Below, piece by piece: positions 14,895 through 23,675 of a DNA stretch of 30,567 nt. A model generated the notes under the pieces. That model saw only the letters and a program-made list of their open reading frames with translations. It did not search any database and was not told where the DNA came from. Source of the stretch: JBARRO01 sp049644265 (GTDB lineage Bacteria > Bacteroidota > Ignavibacteria > UBA10030); NCBI GenBank assembly GCA_049644265.1, contig JBARRO010000151.1, positions 1-30,567 of the forward strand, read 5' to 3'. Numbering within the stretch: position 1 is the stretch's first letter; every line of letters begins with the position of its first letter. Both the position numbers and the translations under genes were made by a program.

Positions 14895-17675
14895 ATGCGT
14901 TCACTGATACGGTGTATTTCGTTGTTGGTGTTCGTCATTGTGTCGCCAACATTCATTCCGACGTGCCTGGCCCAGTCCTTGGGGACTCCCCACCCGGATG
15001 ACATTTACTGGGACTACCGGTTCGGGCATCCGCTCCTAACCGGGTATCTGACCAACGGCATGGCCGCGGCAAACGGCAAATTTTACTTCTCGTGCGGTGT
15101 AGGACTTGCTTTCAAGAATGGGGGTCGGAGTTACGCCATGGCTGTTTATGACGGCACCGGCTGGACTTATGAAGGTCCCGCATCCGGCTCGATTGGCGCG
15201 GACGTTGTGCTTCCTTCGGTGACGGGATTCACCATCGCAGGAAACTTCACGAACCTCAACAGCCAGAAAATCAATTACATCGCAACGTGGGATGGCGCCA
15301 AGTGGGATTCGCTGGGACCTCAGTTGAACGGGCGCGTGCGCGCGATGTACAGCGGCGTCGAAGGGCTGTATGTTGGCGGTGAGTTCACAAAATTCGGCGA
15401 TAGCCTCGCCAACCGGATTGCCGTATGGGACGGAACGAAATGGAAAAAAATGATCGATGCAAACACCGGCAACGGAGTGAACGGCACGGTGTATTCCATC
15501 GTGGGGACGAACTCGTATCTTTATCTTGGCGGATCATTCACGAATGCGGGCGGCGTTACCGGTGTGAATCGCGTCGTTCAATGGAATTGGACGACCAGGC
15601 AGTGGGGTAAGCTCGGTTCAGGATTCAATAACGACGTGTTTGCGCTCGCCAGCAACCTGGGGACGATCACTGCCGGCGGATGGTTTGATCACTCGGGCAC
15701 CGACACAACCCAATATGTCGGAGAGTACAACGGAACAAAATGGGTCGACATTGGAGACCCCTTGAAGAGTTATCCTTCATGGAATACCATGTACTCGCCG
15801 AACACGGGCGGGGTCTTTGCCTCGGGTGACTTTACTCTTGGGGGGCAAGGGTACGGCGTCGTATACCGGTCGGGCACAACCTGGTACGGACTCGGAGACG
15901 CTACACGTGGCGCAACCTTCGGCATAGCGGGAGACGGCTCCACAATTTATGCAAGCGCCGGACTCTCCATCGACGGCACAAAAGATTATCGTGGAATCGG
16001 AAAGTGGGATGGTGTGTCGTGGAGCGGTATGGGAAATCCGATCGGAATTTATTTTGAATTCCCGAGCGCAAACTATGTAGGCTCGCTCGGTTACGCAAAC
16101 GGCATTATCTATGTGGCAGGATCATTCCGCGAGGCGGGCGACCTGGTCAGGACGGGGGGATTGAACTTCGTCATGTTTCAGGGAGGCAAGTGGAAAGATG
16201 TCGGAGGGGCCGTCAAGTACACTTCTTCAGCCGGATACGTGCAATCCATGGCCACCATTGGGACGGACTTGTACGCGGGAGGACTGTTCACGGATATCGG
16301 GGGAACCGCGCTCCGGAATATTGGCAAATGGAATGGATCGACATGGACTCCGTTGGGCAGCGGCGTCAGCGGTTCCGTCACGTGCATGGCAGTCCTTGGC
16401 GGCGATCTGATCGCAGCAGGAACGTTTGACAGTGCCGGCGGCCAGTGGGTCGGCAGAATTGCCCGATGGAACGGCAGCACGTGGTCGAAGATCGGCGGCG
16501 GACTGAATTTCAGCGCCACACCAACATCGATGGCGGTGAGCGGCAACGAATTGGTCATCTCTGGAAGTTTTTTCTCAGTCGACAGCGGCCGGGTTCCGGT
16601 CGACTACATGGCCCGGTGGAACGGGACAAACTGGTCGGCGATTCCGACACTCCCTACCATCAATGGCACGTCAAAGCTTCCAGTTCAAGCCGTGGCAATC
16701 ATGGGCAACGACCTCTACGTCAGCGCCCAATACTACAGCGGAAGCTACCTCGGCTATGTGTATAAATGGAACGGAACTGCATGGAGCCAGGTCGGCGGCC
16801 AGCTTGGAGTTGGGGTTACATCACTCTGGGTGAACGGGTCGGACCTTTATGCAACGGGGATTTTTTCAACGGTCGGCACCGATACAATCTGGAATATCGC
16901 AAAATGGAACGGGACAACGTGGACTTCGCTGGGAACCGGAATCACGTCGGCGTACAACGGAGGGCAGCAGGGTAAGGTGCTTCTCGGCACACCGGACGGT
17001 CTCTATGTGGGCGGAACGTTTTCCCAGGCCGGAAAATATTCATCGAACAACATTGCTCTCTGGAAGAACTACACTCCGCAGAGCCCTGCGCAGTCTCTGA
17101 ACGCACCGGTACAGGCCTCGCCGTCCAACAAGAGCACCAGCCAGCCGGTAACTCTGACACTCACCTGGAACTCTGTTCCTAATGTCACGACGTACCACGT
17201 CGAGGTTTCGACAGATTCGACATTTACAACCGTATCCGTGAATGATTCAACGCCAACGGGAACATCGCGTCAACTCACAGGCCTCGCTGCGAACACAAAG
17301 TATTTTTGGCGCGTGCGTTCGAAAAACGCTCAGCTTACCAGCTGGTGGTCGCCGGTGTGGAATTTCAAGACGGGCGCCGCTGCCGGCGTCGAACAGCTCA
17401 CCGGAGTGCCGGCACAGTTTGAGCTGAATCAGAACTACCCAAATCCGTTTAATCCCTCGTCGACGATCAGGTTCGGCGTGGCGCAGGAATCCAATGTGGC
17501 TCTCGGAATTTACAACATGCTTGGTCAGCTGGTGAAGGTTGTGGTGAGTCAGAGACTCGCGCCGGGATACTACACCGCGACAATTCAAGGCGCCGAACTT
17601 CCGAGCGGGATCTATCTCTACCGGATTGAGGCGGGCGCATTTGTCGATGTGAAGAAGATGATTCTCCTGAAGTAG
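14895..17675 (+). CDS. T9SS cargo protein with W-x-G-x-x-W propeller repeats and one FnIII-like domain
   Basis: A 926-residue paralogue of the protein encoded at 4694. The ATG at 14895 follows GGGAGGA closely and begins a signal peptide with a hydrophobic core ending near CLAQ. Residues about 35-735 carry about 13 complete plus one partial W-[ND]-G-x-x-W ... Y-x-G-G-x-F repeats, the same count as in the first paralogue. One FnIII-like domain lies at about 735-830 (against three in the paralogue), then the T9SS sorting domain at 841-926 with NQNYPNPFNPSS and a terminal VDVKKMILLK. The transcript probably continues into the next gene, 29 bases on. The 14712-14894 spacer, shared with the divergent TPR-CHAT gene, should contain both promoters, but I could not place them. 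Function is likely binding at or outside the cell surface. Confidence 0.9.
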   Translation: MRSLIRCISLLVFVIVSPTFIPTCLAQSLGTPHPDDIYWDYRFGHPLLTGYLTNGMAAANGKFYFSCGVGLAFKNGGRSYAMAVYDGTGWTYEGPASGSIGADVVLPSVTGFTIAGNFTNLNSQKINYIATWDGAKWDSLGPQLNGRVRAMYSGVEGLYVGGEFTKFGDSLANRIAVWDGTKWKKMIDANTGNGVNGTVYSIVGTNSYLYLGGSFTNAGGVTGVNRVVQWNWTTRQWGKLGSGFNNDVFALASNLGTITAGGWFDHSGTDTTQYVGEYNGTKWVDIGDPLKSYPSWNTMYSPNTGGVFASGDFTLGGQGYGVVYRSGTTWYGLGDATRGATFGIAGDGSTIYASAGLSIDGTKDYRGIGKWDGVSWSGMGNPIGIYFEFPSANYVGSLGYANGIIYVAGSFREAGDLVRTGGLNFVMFQGGKWKDVGGAVKYTSSAGYVQSMATIGTDLYAGGLFTDIGGTALRNIGKWNGSTWTPLGSGVSGSVTCMAVLGGDLIAAGTFDSAGGQWVGRIARWNGSTWSKIGGGLNFSATPTSMAVSGNELVISGSFFSVDSGRVPVDYMARWNGTNWSAIPTLPTINGTSKLPVQAVAIMGNDLYVSAQYYSGSYLGYVYKWNGTAWSQVGGQLGVGVTSLWVNGSDLYATGIFSTVGTDTIWNIAKWNGTTWTSLGTGITSAYNGGQQGKVLLGTPDGLYVGGTFSQAGKYSSNNIALWKNYTPQSPAQSLNAPVQASPSNKSTSQPVTLTLTWNSVPNVTTYHVEVSTDSTFTTVSVNDSTPTGTSRQLTGLAANTKYFWRVRSKNAQLTSWWSPVWNFKTGAAAGVEQLTGVPAQFELNQNYPNPFNPSSTIRFGVAQESNVALGIYNMLGQLVKVVVSQRLAPGYYTATIQGAELPSGIYLYRIEAGAFVDVKKMILLK

Positions 17676-17704
17676 AACAAGAACGACATTCAACGGGGAG
17701 CCTT

Positions 17705-19675
17705 ATGAGGAAATCACTGATTGCTCTGGTGGTGTGCATGCATGCACAGAGTCTGTTCGGCCAGTCCGGCTGGACCACGCAAACAAGCAACACCTCGAAT
17801 TCATTGACAGGAGTTTCTTTTGCTGACGCGAACAACGGATGGGCTGTGGGGGGTGCAGGTTCAACGGCAGTGATCCGTCACACCACGAACGGTGGAGGCT
17901 CATGGGTCACACAGACAAGTCCGGTCGCACAGCTTCTCCGGTCGGTGTACGCGCTTGACGCCAACACAGCCGTCGCAGTTGGAGACAATGGGACGATTCT
18001 GCGCACAACCGACTCCGGAGCCAACTGGACAAGCGTCACCAGTGGGACGACAAATCCGTTAATCTCTGTATCATTTGCAGATGCGGCGTATGGATGGGCT
18101 GTTGGTTCTCTCGCGACAATCAAACGAACGTCGAATGGAGGAGCAAGCTGGGGAACGCAAACGTCAACGGTCAGCGGACACCTCAGGGGAGTCGCCTGCG
18201 CATCGAATACGACGGTGACGGGCGTCGGCGGTACCACCGACAACCTGTTCCAGACGCGGATCAGAACGACGGGTGGCGGATCGAGCTGGTCAACGCAGGT
18301 CGATGGAACAGTGAACGGTGTTGTGTACGGGATTTCCTACTGTTCTTCCACGACCGGGATGATGGCCGGTGCCGGCGGCCTTGTGTATAAGACCACAGAT
18401 GCCGGGTCCAGTTGGCTTTCCGTCACGAGCCCGAGCTCGAACAACATTTTTGGGGGTTCGATGAAGGATGCCAACACGGCGTGGGTCGTGGGACAGTCCG
18501 GCAGTGTGTACAGAACGACAGACGGTGGAACGAACTGGACAGATCAGAGCGGCGTCACATCCAACCAGCTGAGTTCGGTCTCTTTTTCCGACCTGTACAA
18601 TGGAACTGCCGTTGGTACGAGCGGCACGATAATCCATACAACGACGGGAGGTGTTATTTCAAGTATCACGGCAGTGAAAACCGGCGATTACGCGGGAGCA
18701 TCCCTCACGCCGGGCGCAACGGATCTACCGATGCTGCAAATTTCCGCCACAAGCTCTGCAGGCACCGCCTTCGTGTCGGCTCTTAAGGCGCATTTCGTTG
18801 GAACATGTACCGCTGTTGACGGTGACATTTCAGCTCTGAAGTTCTACAACGACCTCGACAACAGTGGAACCGTCTCCGGCGGCGACGCCCTTGTGGGCAG
18901 CACAACATTCAGCAGCGGCGTCGCAACGCTCAGCGGTTTGTCATTCCCCGTGTCGATGTCCGGCACGAAACTTCTTATCGTCGTCGATGTGGCGCCAGGT
19001 GCGAATTCATTGCATACGCTTGGAGTGGAGATGCAGGATGCCAACGACCTGACGGCAACGAATGCGACCTCGACCGGGTTTCCCATTTCGAACTCGAGCA
19101 ACTCTCCACTTCCCGTCCAGGTAACTGCTTTTCATGCAGCGGTCGAGGGTCACGGCGTAAGACTCACCTGGACGACCGCGAGTGAAATCAATAGCTATGG
19201 TTTCCAAGTGGAGAAACGGGAGCTCCGTTCTACGAGTTGGCAAACGGTTGGCTTTGTTTCCGGCTCCGGCACTTCTTCTTCACCGCGCGAGTATTCTTTC
19301 ATCGATGGACAGGTTTCTCCGGGCCGTCACGCTTACCGTTTGCGACAAATCGATAACAACGGCGCCTTTGGTTTTTCCCGAGAGGCAGAAATCAACTCGA
19401 TCGCTCAGCCGGATTGCTTTACGTTGGAACAAAACTATCCGAACCCGTTCAATCCGTCGACAGAGATCAGTTACCAGTTACCAGTAGCCGGCCAGGTAAG
19501 GTTGAGAATTTTTGATGTACTTGGGAATGAAATTGCGACCCTTGTTGACGAAAAGCGGTCTGCGGGGAGACACCAGATCCTGTGGACGGCCTCAGGGATC
19601 AGCAGCGGAATGTATTTCCTTAGAATGGAAGCAGGAGCTTTTGTTGATGTGAAGAAGTTGATGTTGATGAAGTAA
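17705..19675 (+). CDS. T9SS cargo protein with YCF48/Asp-box propeller and calcium-loop domain
   Basis: A 656-residue secreted protein. The ATG at 17705 has GGGGAG upstream and starts a signal peptide ending at LFGQ. Residues about 20-315 contain around seven Asp-box-like repeats ([RK]-T-[TS]-[DN]-x-G-x-x-W), alternating with S-F-A-D-x-x-x-G-W-A-V-G as in YCF48-like propellers. Residues about 316-470 form a separate domain with a calcium-type loop DLDNSGTVSGGD near residue 382. An Ig-like linker (VRLTWTTASEINSYGFQVEKRE) spans about 470-570, and the T9SS sorting domain 573-656 (EQNYPNPFNPST ... KKLMLMK). It is probably co-transcribed with the gene ending 29 bases upstream, and the unit ends at the terminator at 19713. 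YCF48 itself assists photosystem II; here only the fold is shared, and nothing suggests photosynthesis. Confidence 0.9.
   Translation: MRKSLIALVVCMHAQSLFGQSGWTTQTSNTSNSLTGVSFADANNGWAVGGAGSTAVIRHTTNGGGSWVTQTSPVAQLLRSVYALDANTAVAVGDNGTILRTTDSGANWTSVTSGTTNPLISVSFADAAYGWAVGSLATIKRTSNGGASWGTQTSTVSGHLRGVACASNTTVTGVGGTTDNLFQTRIRTTGGGSSWSTQVDGTVNGVVYGISYCSSTTGMMAGAGGLVYKTTDAGSSWLSVTSPSSNNIFGGSMKDANTAWVVGQSGSVYRTTDGGTNWTDQSGVTSNQLSSVSFSDLYNGTAVGTSGTIIHTTTGGVISSITAVKTGDYAGASLTPGATDLPMLQISATSSAGTAFVSALKAHFVGTCTAVDGDISALKFYNDLDNSGTVSGGDALVGSTTFSSGVATLSGLSFPVSMSGTKLLIVVDVAPGANSLHTLGVEMQDANDLTATNATSTGFPISNSSNSPLPVQVTAFHAAVEGHGVRLTWTTASEINSYGFQVEKRELRSTSWQTVGFVSGSGTSSSPREYSFIDGQVSPGRHAYRLRQIDNNGAFGFSREAEINSIAQPDCFTLEQNYPNPFNPSTEISYQLPVAGQVRLRIFDVLGNEIATLVDEKRSAGRHQILWTASGISSGMYFLRMEAGAFVDVKKLMLMK
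19462..19489 (+). repeat. Heptamer repeat inside T9SS-domain coding sequence (4 units)
   Basis: AGAGATC, AGTTACC, AGTTACC, AGTAGCC are in exact 7-bp register and encode EISYQLPVA at the start of the sorting domain. The last three units equal seven codons. The unit belongs to the same theme as the intergenic heptamers near 8218. Confidence 0.55.
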
Positions 19676-19712
19676 GGGAAGCTGTCAGCCTGTAGCGGCA
19701 GTGGCCTGGAGA

Positions 19713-19765
19713 GACTCCCGGAATCTTTCCTGGTGGCACGGAGCGAGATTCCGGGAGTCTTTTCT
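19713..19765 (+). terminator. Intrinsic terminator with perfect 14-bp stem
   Basis: GACTCCCGGAATCT (19713-19726) pairs perfectly with AGATTCCGGGAGTC (19746-19759) around a 19-nt loop and is followed by TTTTCTC. It closes the two-gene T9SS unit and insulates the downstream sensor-kinase gene. Confidence 0.9.
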
Positions 19766-19786
19766 CGTGTTCCTTCTTTTCCCCTC

Positions 19787-19841
19787 ATCCATTATCCATC
19801 TTCCATCGTCCCTCCCCCATCCTCCATTTCCATCTTTCATC
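19787..19841. repeat. Degenerate heptamer tandem array (about 8 units)
   Basis: ATCCATT, ATCCATC, TTCCATC, GTCCCTC, CCCCATC, CTCCATT, one 6-mer TCCATC, and TTTCATC follow one another in the pyrimidine-rich leader between the terminator and the sensor-kinase start. The tract can be read through as an open frame from 19733, which inflates a naive gene call. Confidence 0.75.
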
Positions 19842-19894
19842 CCTCCCCCTCCTTGCGTGATCTCAGCTTTCTCTTTATCTTCTCCAACCCTACC

Positions 19895-22800
19895 ATGAAT
19901 CCCGCAAAACGCTACTTCCTTTTGCTCGTCGTTGCATTGCTTTCAGCCACGCTTGTCGCCGAAACACTTGCTCAATCCTCCCTGCCAACTCACAGAGCTC
20001 TATCCAATCCCCTCCTCAAAGAGTTGCAGCTTGACCATTGGAGCACGAATGACGAGTTGCCGGGAAACAGGATAACTGCGATCCTTCAAACGAACGACGG
20101 CTACCTTTGGATAGGAACGGAAAAAGGTCTCGCACAATTCGACGGGCTCAAGTTCAGGGTTTACAATTCCGCCAACACCCCGGAAATGATCCATAACGTC
20201 GTCACTACGATGGTGGAAGACAAAGAAGGAGTTCTTTGGATCGGGACTGGCGGAGGCGGTCTACTCAGATTCCAAAACGGAGCTTTCACTTCTCACTCGC
20301 AGGCAACCGGGCTTTCAAGCAACTACATTCCGGCCCTGTGTTGCGATCGCTCAGGGGCACTTTGGATCGGTACCTCGGGAGGTGGGTTGAATCGGCTGGA
20401 TGAGCATGGAGTAACGCGGTTCACGACGAAGGACGGACTGGCGACAAATTTCATTTCGACGATTTTTGTGGATCGCACCGGTACCCTGTGGGTCGCTCCG
20501 AGCACCGGGGAGATTCATCGGTTTAAGGACGGACATTTTGAGAGCGTGCCGGTGGAACGAGGTAGTGTTGACGACAAGATCTCCGCGTTCCTTGAAGATG
20601 GTCAGGGCAACCTCTGGGCAGGGAGCCCGCATGGCCTCCGAAAATACCGCGCCGGCAAATTCGCGCTGGATCCTCTCTGGAAACTGCACGGTGGTTATTC
20701 GATCCACGGTCTCGCGACCGACAAACAAGGCGCATTATGGATTGCCACCATCGGCCACGGCATCGGACGGTATAACGGCCGGTCGTTTGAAACGTTGACC
20801 ACCGCGGACGGTCTTTCGAGTAACACCGTCAGCGTGGTTTCTTGCGATCGGGAGGGAAACCTCTGGGTTGGGACCGGCGGCGGCGGCCTCCATCGGTTAA
20901 AGAAAAAGCTCGTCCAAATGCTGACGACGGATGACGGGCTCCCGACGAATTACACCCGTTCTGTTTTTGAGGATCGGGATGAAGGACTATGGGTAGGGAC
21001 AACCGCAGGGCTTGTCCGGCGGTTACACGGACGGTTCATTACCTATACAAGAAGGCAGGGACTTACCAGCGAGAGTATTCATCCAATCTGCCAGGATTCT
21101 TCGGGAACCATTTGGATCGGTACGTGGGGAGGCGGCGTGACGAAGTTTGTCGATGGCCGGTTCGAAGCATCTCCAATTCCAAACCGCTACATCCGTGCGA
21201 TTCACCAGGACCGGAACGGATCGATGTGGATCGGTACGAATGGTGGAGGGTTAATCCACCAGTCGCGGGACACCCTGGAACTCTTCACTGCCCAAAAAGG
21301 ACTTTCAAATGACTTCGTTTCGACAATCGTGGAGAATCCTTCCGGGGTGCTCTGGGTGGGAACTTCCGGAGGAGGAATCAATAGAATTGTCGGGGATAGC
21401 ATCACCGTGTTTAACCAGAGCACCGGACTTTCCAGCAACTTCATTCCCTCCCTCTATGCGGATGGCGAAAACGCCCTTTGGATAGGCACAAACGGCGGCG
21501 GGTTAAACAGACTGTATCATGGAACGGTGTCCGTGTGGACCACGAAAGATGGACTGACCGACGATATTATTTATGGGATCGTCGAAGACAACCAGAGGAA
21601 CCTGTGGATGGGAACAACAAGAGGCATCATGCGCGTCAACAAGGATGAGCTGATCGCTTATGCGAATTCCAGGATTCCGTCGTTTCCCGTCCTTCGTATT
21701 TCCGAGTCCGACGGCATGCGCACCGGTGAGTGTAGCAGCGCATCCCAGTACTCCATCTGTCAGATCCGTGACGGCACCCTTTGGTTCTCCACGGTTGACG
21801 GAGTCGCAACGCTCGACCCACACATGCTCGAGAATCTTCCGAGAACTTCTCCTGTCTATGTTGAACGGGTACTCGTGGATGAGGTTCCCTGCCTCCCTCT
21901 CTCGAACGTCACAGCGCTGTACAAGACCGGTGAAATCGAGATCCATTATACGGCGATCAACCTTCGTGATGCCGCCGGAATCAAGTTCCGGTACAAGCTC
22001 GAGGGCTTCGACGAATCCTGGCAGCGAGTCGGATCGCGGCGCACCGCCTATTATACGAACGTGCCCCCAGGTTCGTACGAGTTCCATGTCATGACCGAGG
22101 GCAATGGGGACTCCCGCAAATCGATTGTTGCCACGATTCATATCTCTCTTCTCCCGCCGTTTTGGATGACCATCTGGTTCCGTTTTGGTATCGCGGCCGT
22201 TGTCATTGGCATCGTGGCCGGAGCTGTCCGGTATGCCTCCACAAGGAAGCTTCGGCAGGAGCTCCAAATCCTCGAAGCCCAAAACGCCCTCGAACGGGAG
22301 CGATCCCGGATTTCGAAGGATATGCACGACGAACTCGGTGCAAGCCTCACCAGGATCACCCTCTTGAGTGAAGTTGCAAAAAGGACCTCGGGGAAAAAGA
22401 AAGAGACGTTAAAACAACTCGATCGGATTTCCGACGCAGCGAGGGCGGTTGCAGCGACCATGGACGAAATCGTCTGGGCTGTAAATCCCAAGTACGACAC
22501 GCTTGAAGGACTCATCGCGTACACCGCCCAATATGTGGAAGACTATCTCTCGTTGACCGAGATGCGATGCCGCATGGACATCCCCTCGGAGCTTCCCGAA
22601 GCAGAGGTCCCCTCTGAAGTGCGCCACAACGTGTTCCTCGTAGTCAAGGAAGCGCTGAACAATGCCGTCAAATACTCCAGCGGAAACGAGTTTGCATTCT
22701 CGGTCACGGTAGCCGGCGGTCAGTGTATTCTTAGGCTCTCGGATAACGGGCACGGATTCGCCACCGACGATGTTCGTCCGTTCAGCGATGGGCTGACAAA

Positions 22801-22921
22801 CATGCGAAAGAGAATGGAAGACGTCCATGCCGGGTTTGATCTTCAGTCGAAGCGGGGGGTCGGGACAGTCCTGACACTGAGAATCGACCTTCAAGGTCCA
22901 AAAATTCACACGTTTGGGTGA
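19895..22921 (+). CDS. Sensor histidine kinase with double Reg_prop propeller, Y_Y_Y domain and HisKA_3
   Basis: A 1008-residue membrane sensor kinase. The ATG at 19895 is chosen because it begins a signal peptide (MNPAKRYFLLLVVALLSATLVAETLAQ); the frame upstream is a low-complexity heptamer tract and the previous terminator. Residues about 45-640 contain 14 Reg_prop repeats ([LI]-W-[IV]-G-T-x-x-G-G-[LI]), enough for two seven-bladed propellers. A Y_Y_Y domain follows at about 652-752 (FRYKLEGFDESW ... YTNVPPGSYEFHV), then one transmembrane helix (about 757-780). The kinase core is HisKA_3 with phosphoacceptor H811 in KDMHDELGAS, and HATPase with the N box KEALNNAVKYS (about 919) and G box SDNGHGF (about 949). 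The layout matches Bacteroidetes hybrid sensors, but the receiver is a separate gene 35 bases downstream. Most such sensors detect external glycans; the ligand here is unknown. Confidence 0.95.
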   Translation: MNPAKRYFLLLVVALLSATLVAETLAQSSLPTHRALSNPLLKELQLDHWSTNDELPGNRITAILQTNDGYLWIGTEKGLAQFDGLKFRVYNSANTPEMIHNVVTTMVEDKEGVLWIGTGGGGLLRFQNGAFTSHSQATGLSSNYIPALCCDRSGALWIGTSGGGLNRLDEHGVTRFTTKDGLATNFISTIFVDRTGTLWVAPSTGEIHRFKDGHFESVPVERGSVDDKISAFLEDGQGNLWAGSPHGLRKYRAGKFALDPLWKLHGGYSIHGLATDKQGALWIATIGHGIGRYNGRSFETLTTADGLSSNTVSVVSCDREGNLWVGTGGGGLHRLKKKLVQMLTTDDGLPTNYTRSVFEDRDEGLWVGTTAGLVRRLHGRFITYTRRQGLTSESIHPICQDSSGTIWIGTWGGGVTKFVDGRFEASPIPNRYIRAIHQDRNGSMWIGTNGGGLIHQSRDTLELFTAQKGLSNDFVSTIVENPSGVLWVGTSGGGINRIVGDSITVFNQSTGLSSNFIPSLYADGENALWIGTNGGGLNRLYHGTVSVWTTKDGLTDDIIYGIVEDNQRNLWMGTTRGIMRVNKDELIAYANSRIPSFPVLRISESDGMRTGECSSASQYSICQIRDGTLWFSTVDGVATLDPHMLENLPRTSPVYVERVLVDEVPCLPLSNVTALYKTGEIEIHYTAINLRDAAGIKFRYKLEGFDESWQRVGSRRTAYYTNVPPGSYEFHVMTEGNGDSRKSIVATIHISLLPPFWMTIWFRFGIAAVVIGIVAGAVRYASTRKLRQELQILEAQNALERERSRISKDMHDELGASLTRITLLSEVAKRTSGKKKETLKQLDRISDAARAVAATMDEIVWAVNPKYDTLEGLIAYTAQYVEDYLSLTEMRCRMDIPSELPEAEVPSEVRHNVFLVVKEALNNAVKYSSGNEFAFSVTVAGGQCILRLSDNGHGFATDDVRPFSDGLTNMRKRMEDVHAGFDLQSKRGVGTVLTLRIDLQGPKIHTFG

Positions 22922-22956
22922 TTGTGCCTTTGCCATCCCACGGGTAAGTTCCTACA

Positions 22957-23583
22957 ATGCCTATCAAAGTATCCATTGTCGAAGACATCGCAGACATCCG
23001 CGAGAGCCTTGCAACGCTCATCAACGGATCTCACGGGTTTTCCTGCATCAGCTCGTACGGGACGGGCGCCGAGGCGCTGAGCTCCCTGCTACGCGACAAA
23101 CCGGATGTCGTCCTGATGGATATCAACCTCCCGGACACGTCCGGGATTGATTGCGTGAGAGAGCTCAGGAATCGGGGCGCAGACTTCCAAGTGCTCATGC
23201 TGACAATGTATGAGGACAGCGACCAGGTTTTCAAAGCTCTTGCTGCGGGCGCCTCCGGCTACCTCCTGAAGCGCACGCCCCCGGCCAAGTTGCTCGAAGC
23301 GATCCATGAGGTTCTTCACGGCGGCTCGCCCATGTCCATGCAAATTGCCCGCATGGTTGTCCAGTCGTTTCATTCCATGGGCAAATCGTCGGATGAAAAA
23401 ATGAACCTGACCCGCCGCGAAGAAGAAATCCTCGCCCATCTGGCAAAAGGGCTCCGATACAAGGAGATTGCCGACGCGCTTTTCATCAACATCGAAACCG
23501 TTCGAAGTCATCTTCGCCGCATTTACGAAAAGCTTCATGTGCGATCCCGCACGGAAGCCGTGGTAAAATACCTCCAGAAATAA
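22957..23583 (+). CDS. NarL/LuxR-type two-component response regulator
   Basis: A 208-residue regulator and the obvious partner of the kinase encoded 35 bases upstream (HisKA_3 kinases normally pair with NarL-type regulators). The receiver occupies about residues 3-120, with acidic pocket E9/D10, phosphoacceptor D55 in LMDINLP, T83 in MLTMYED and K105 in YLLKRT, all intact. The output domain at about 149-206 is a LuxR-type helix-turn-helix: LTRREEEILAHLAKGLRYKEIADAL, then NIETVRSHLRRIYEKLHV, with the usual T-V-[RK]-x-H recognition helix. No clear Shine-Dalgarno is seen, so translation may depend on the upstream gene. Likely targets include the T9SS genes downstream, where two palindromes precede a promoter-like pair. 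Confidence 0.95.
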   Translation: MPIKVSIVEDIADIRESLATLINGSHGFSCISSYGTGAEALSSLLRDKPDVVLMDINLPDTSGIDCVRELRNRGADFQVLMLTMYEDSDQVFKALAAGASGYLLKRTPPAKLLEAIHEVLHGGSPMSMQIARMVVQSFHSMGKSSDEKMNLTRREEEILAHLAKGLRYKEIADALFINIETVRSHLRRIYEKLHVRSRTEAVVKYLQK

Positions 23584-23606
23584 CCGCATCACTCCGCACA
23601 CCCGGT

Positions 23607-23673
23607 TCACACGAACGTGTGAGTCCTTCTGCTGTTCGTTTCCCTTCATTCCCAAAAATGCACACGAATGTGC
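23607..23673. promoter_or_regulatory. Pair of CACACGAAYGTG palindromic sites, candidate regulator binding sites
   Basis: TCACAC-GAAC-GTGTGA (23607-23622) and GCACA-CGAA-TGTGC (23660-23673) share the 12-mer CACACGAAYGTG, starting at 23608 and 23661, 53 bp apart or about five helical turns. They lie between the response-regulator gene and the next T9SS gene, just upstream of a promoter-like pair. A dimeric NarL-type regulator would suit such sites, but a role as RNA hairpins ending the regulator transcript is the main alternative, although neither stem has a T-run. Confidence 0.45.
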
Positions 23674-23675
23674 GA

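Noticed and set aside
17705..18660. YCF48-like repeats as a sign of a photosynthetic organism
   Set aside because: YCF48-type propellers are widespread in secreted non-photosynthetic proteins, and no photosystem or pigment gene is present.
19733..19894. N-terminal extension of the sensor kinase to 19733
   Set aside because: It begins inside the loop of the terminator and translates the heptamer tract; the ATG at 19895 gives a proper signal peptide.
21503..22327. Minus-strand open frame (274 codons) opposite the sensor kinase
   Set aside because: It lies wholly inside a well-supported kinase gene and shows no domain, signal or ribosome site.
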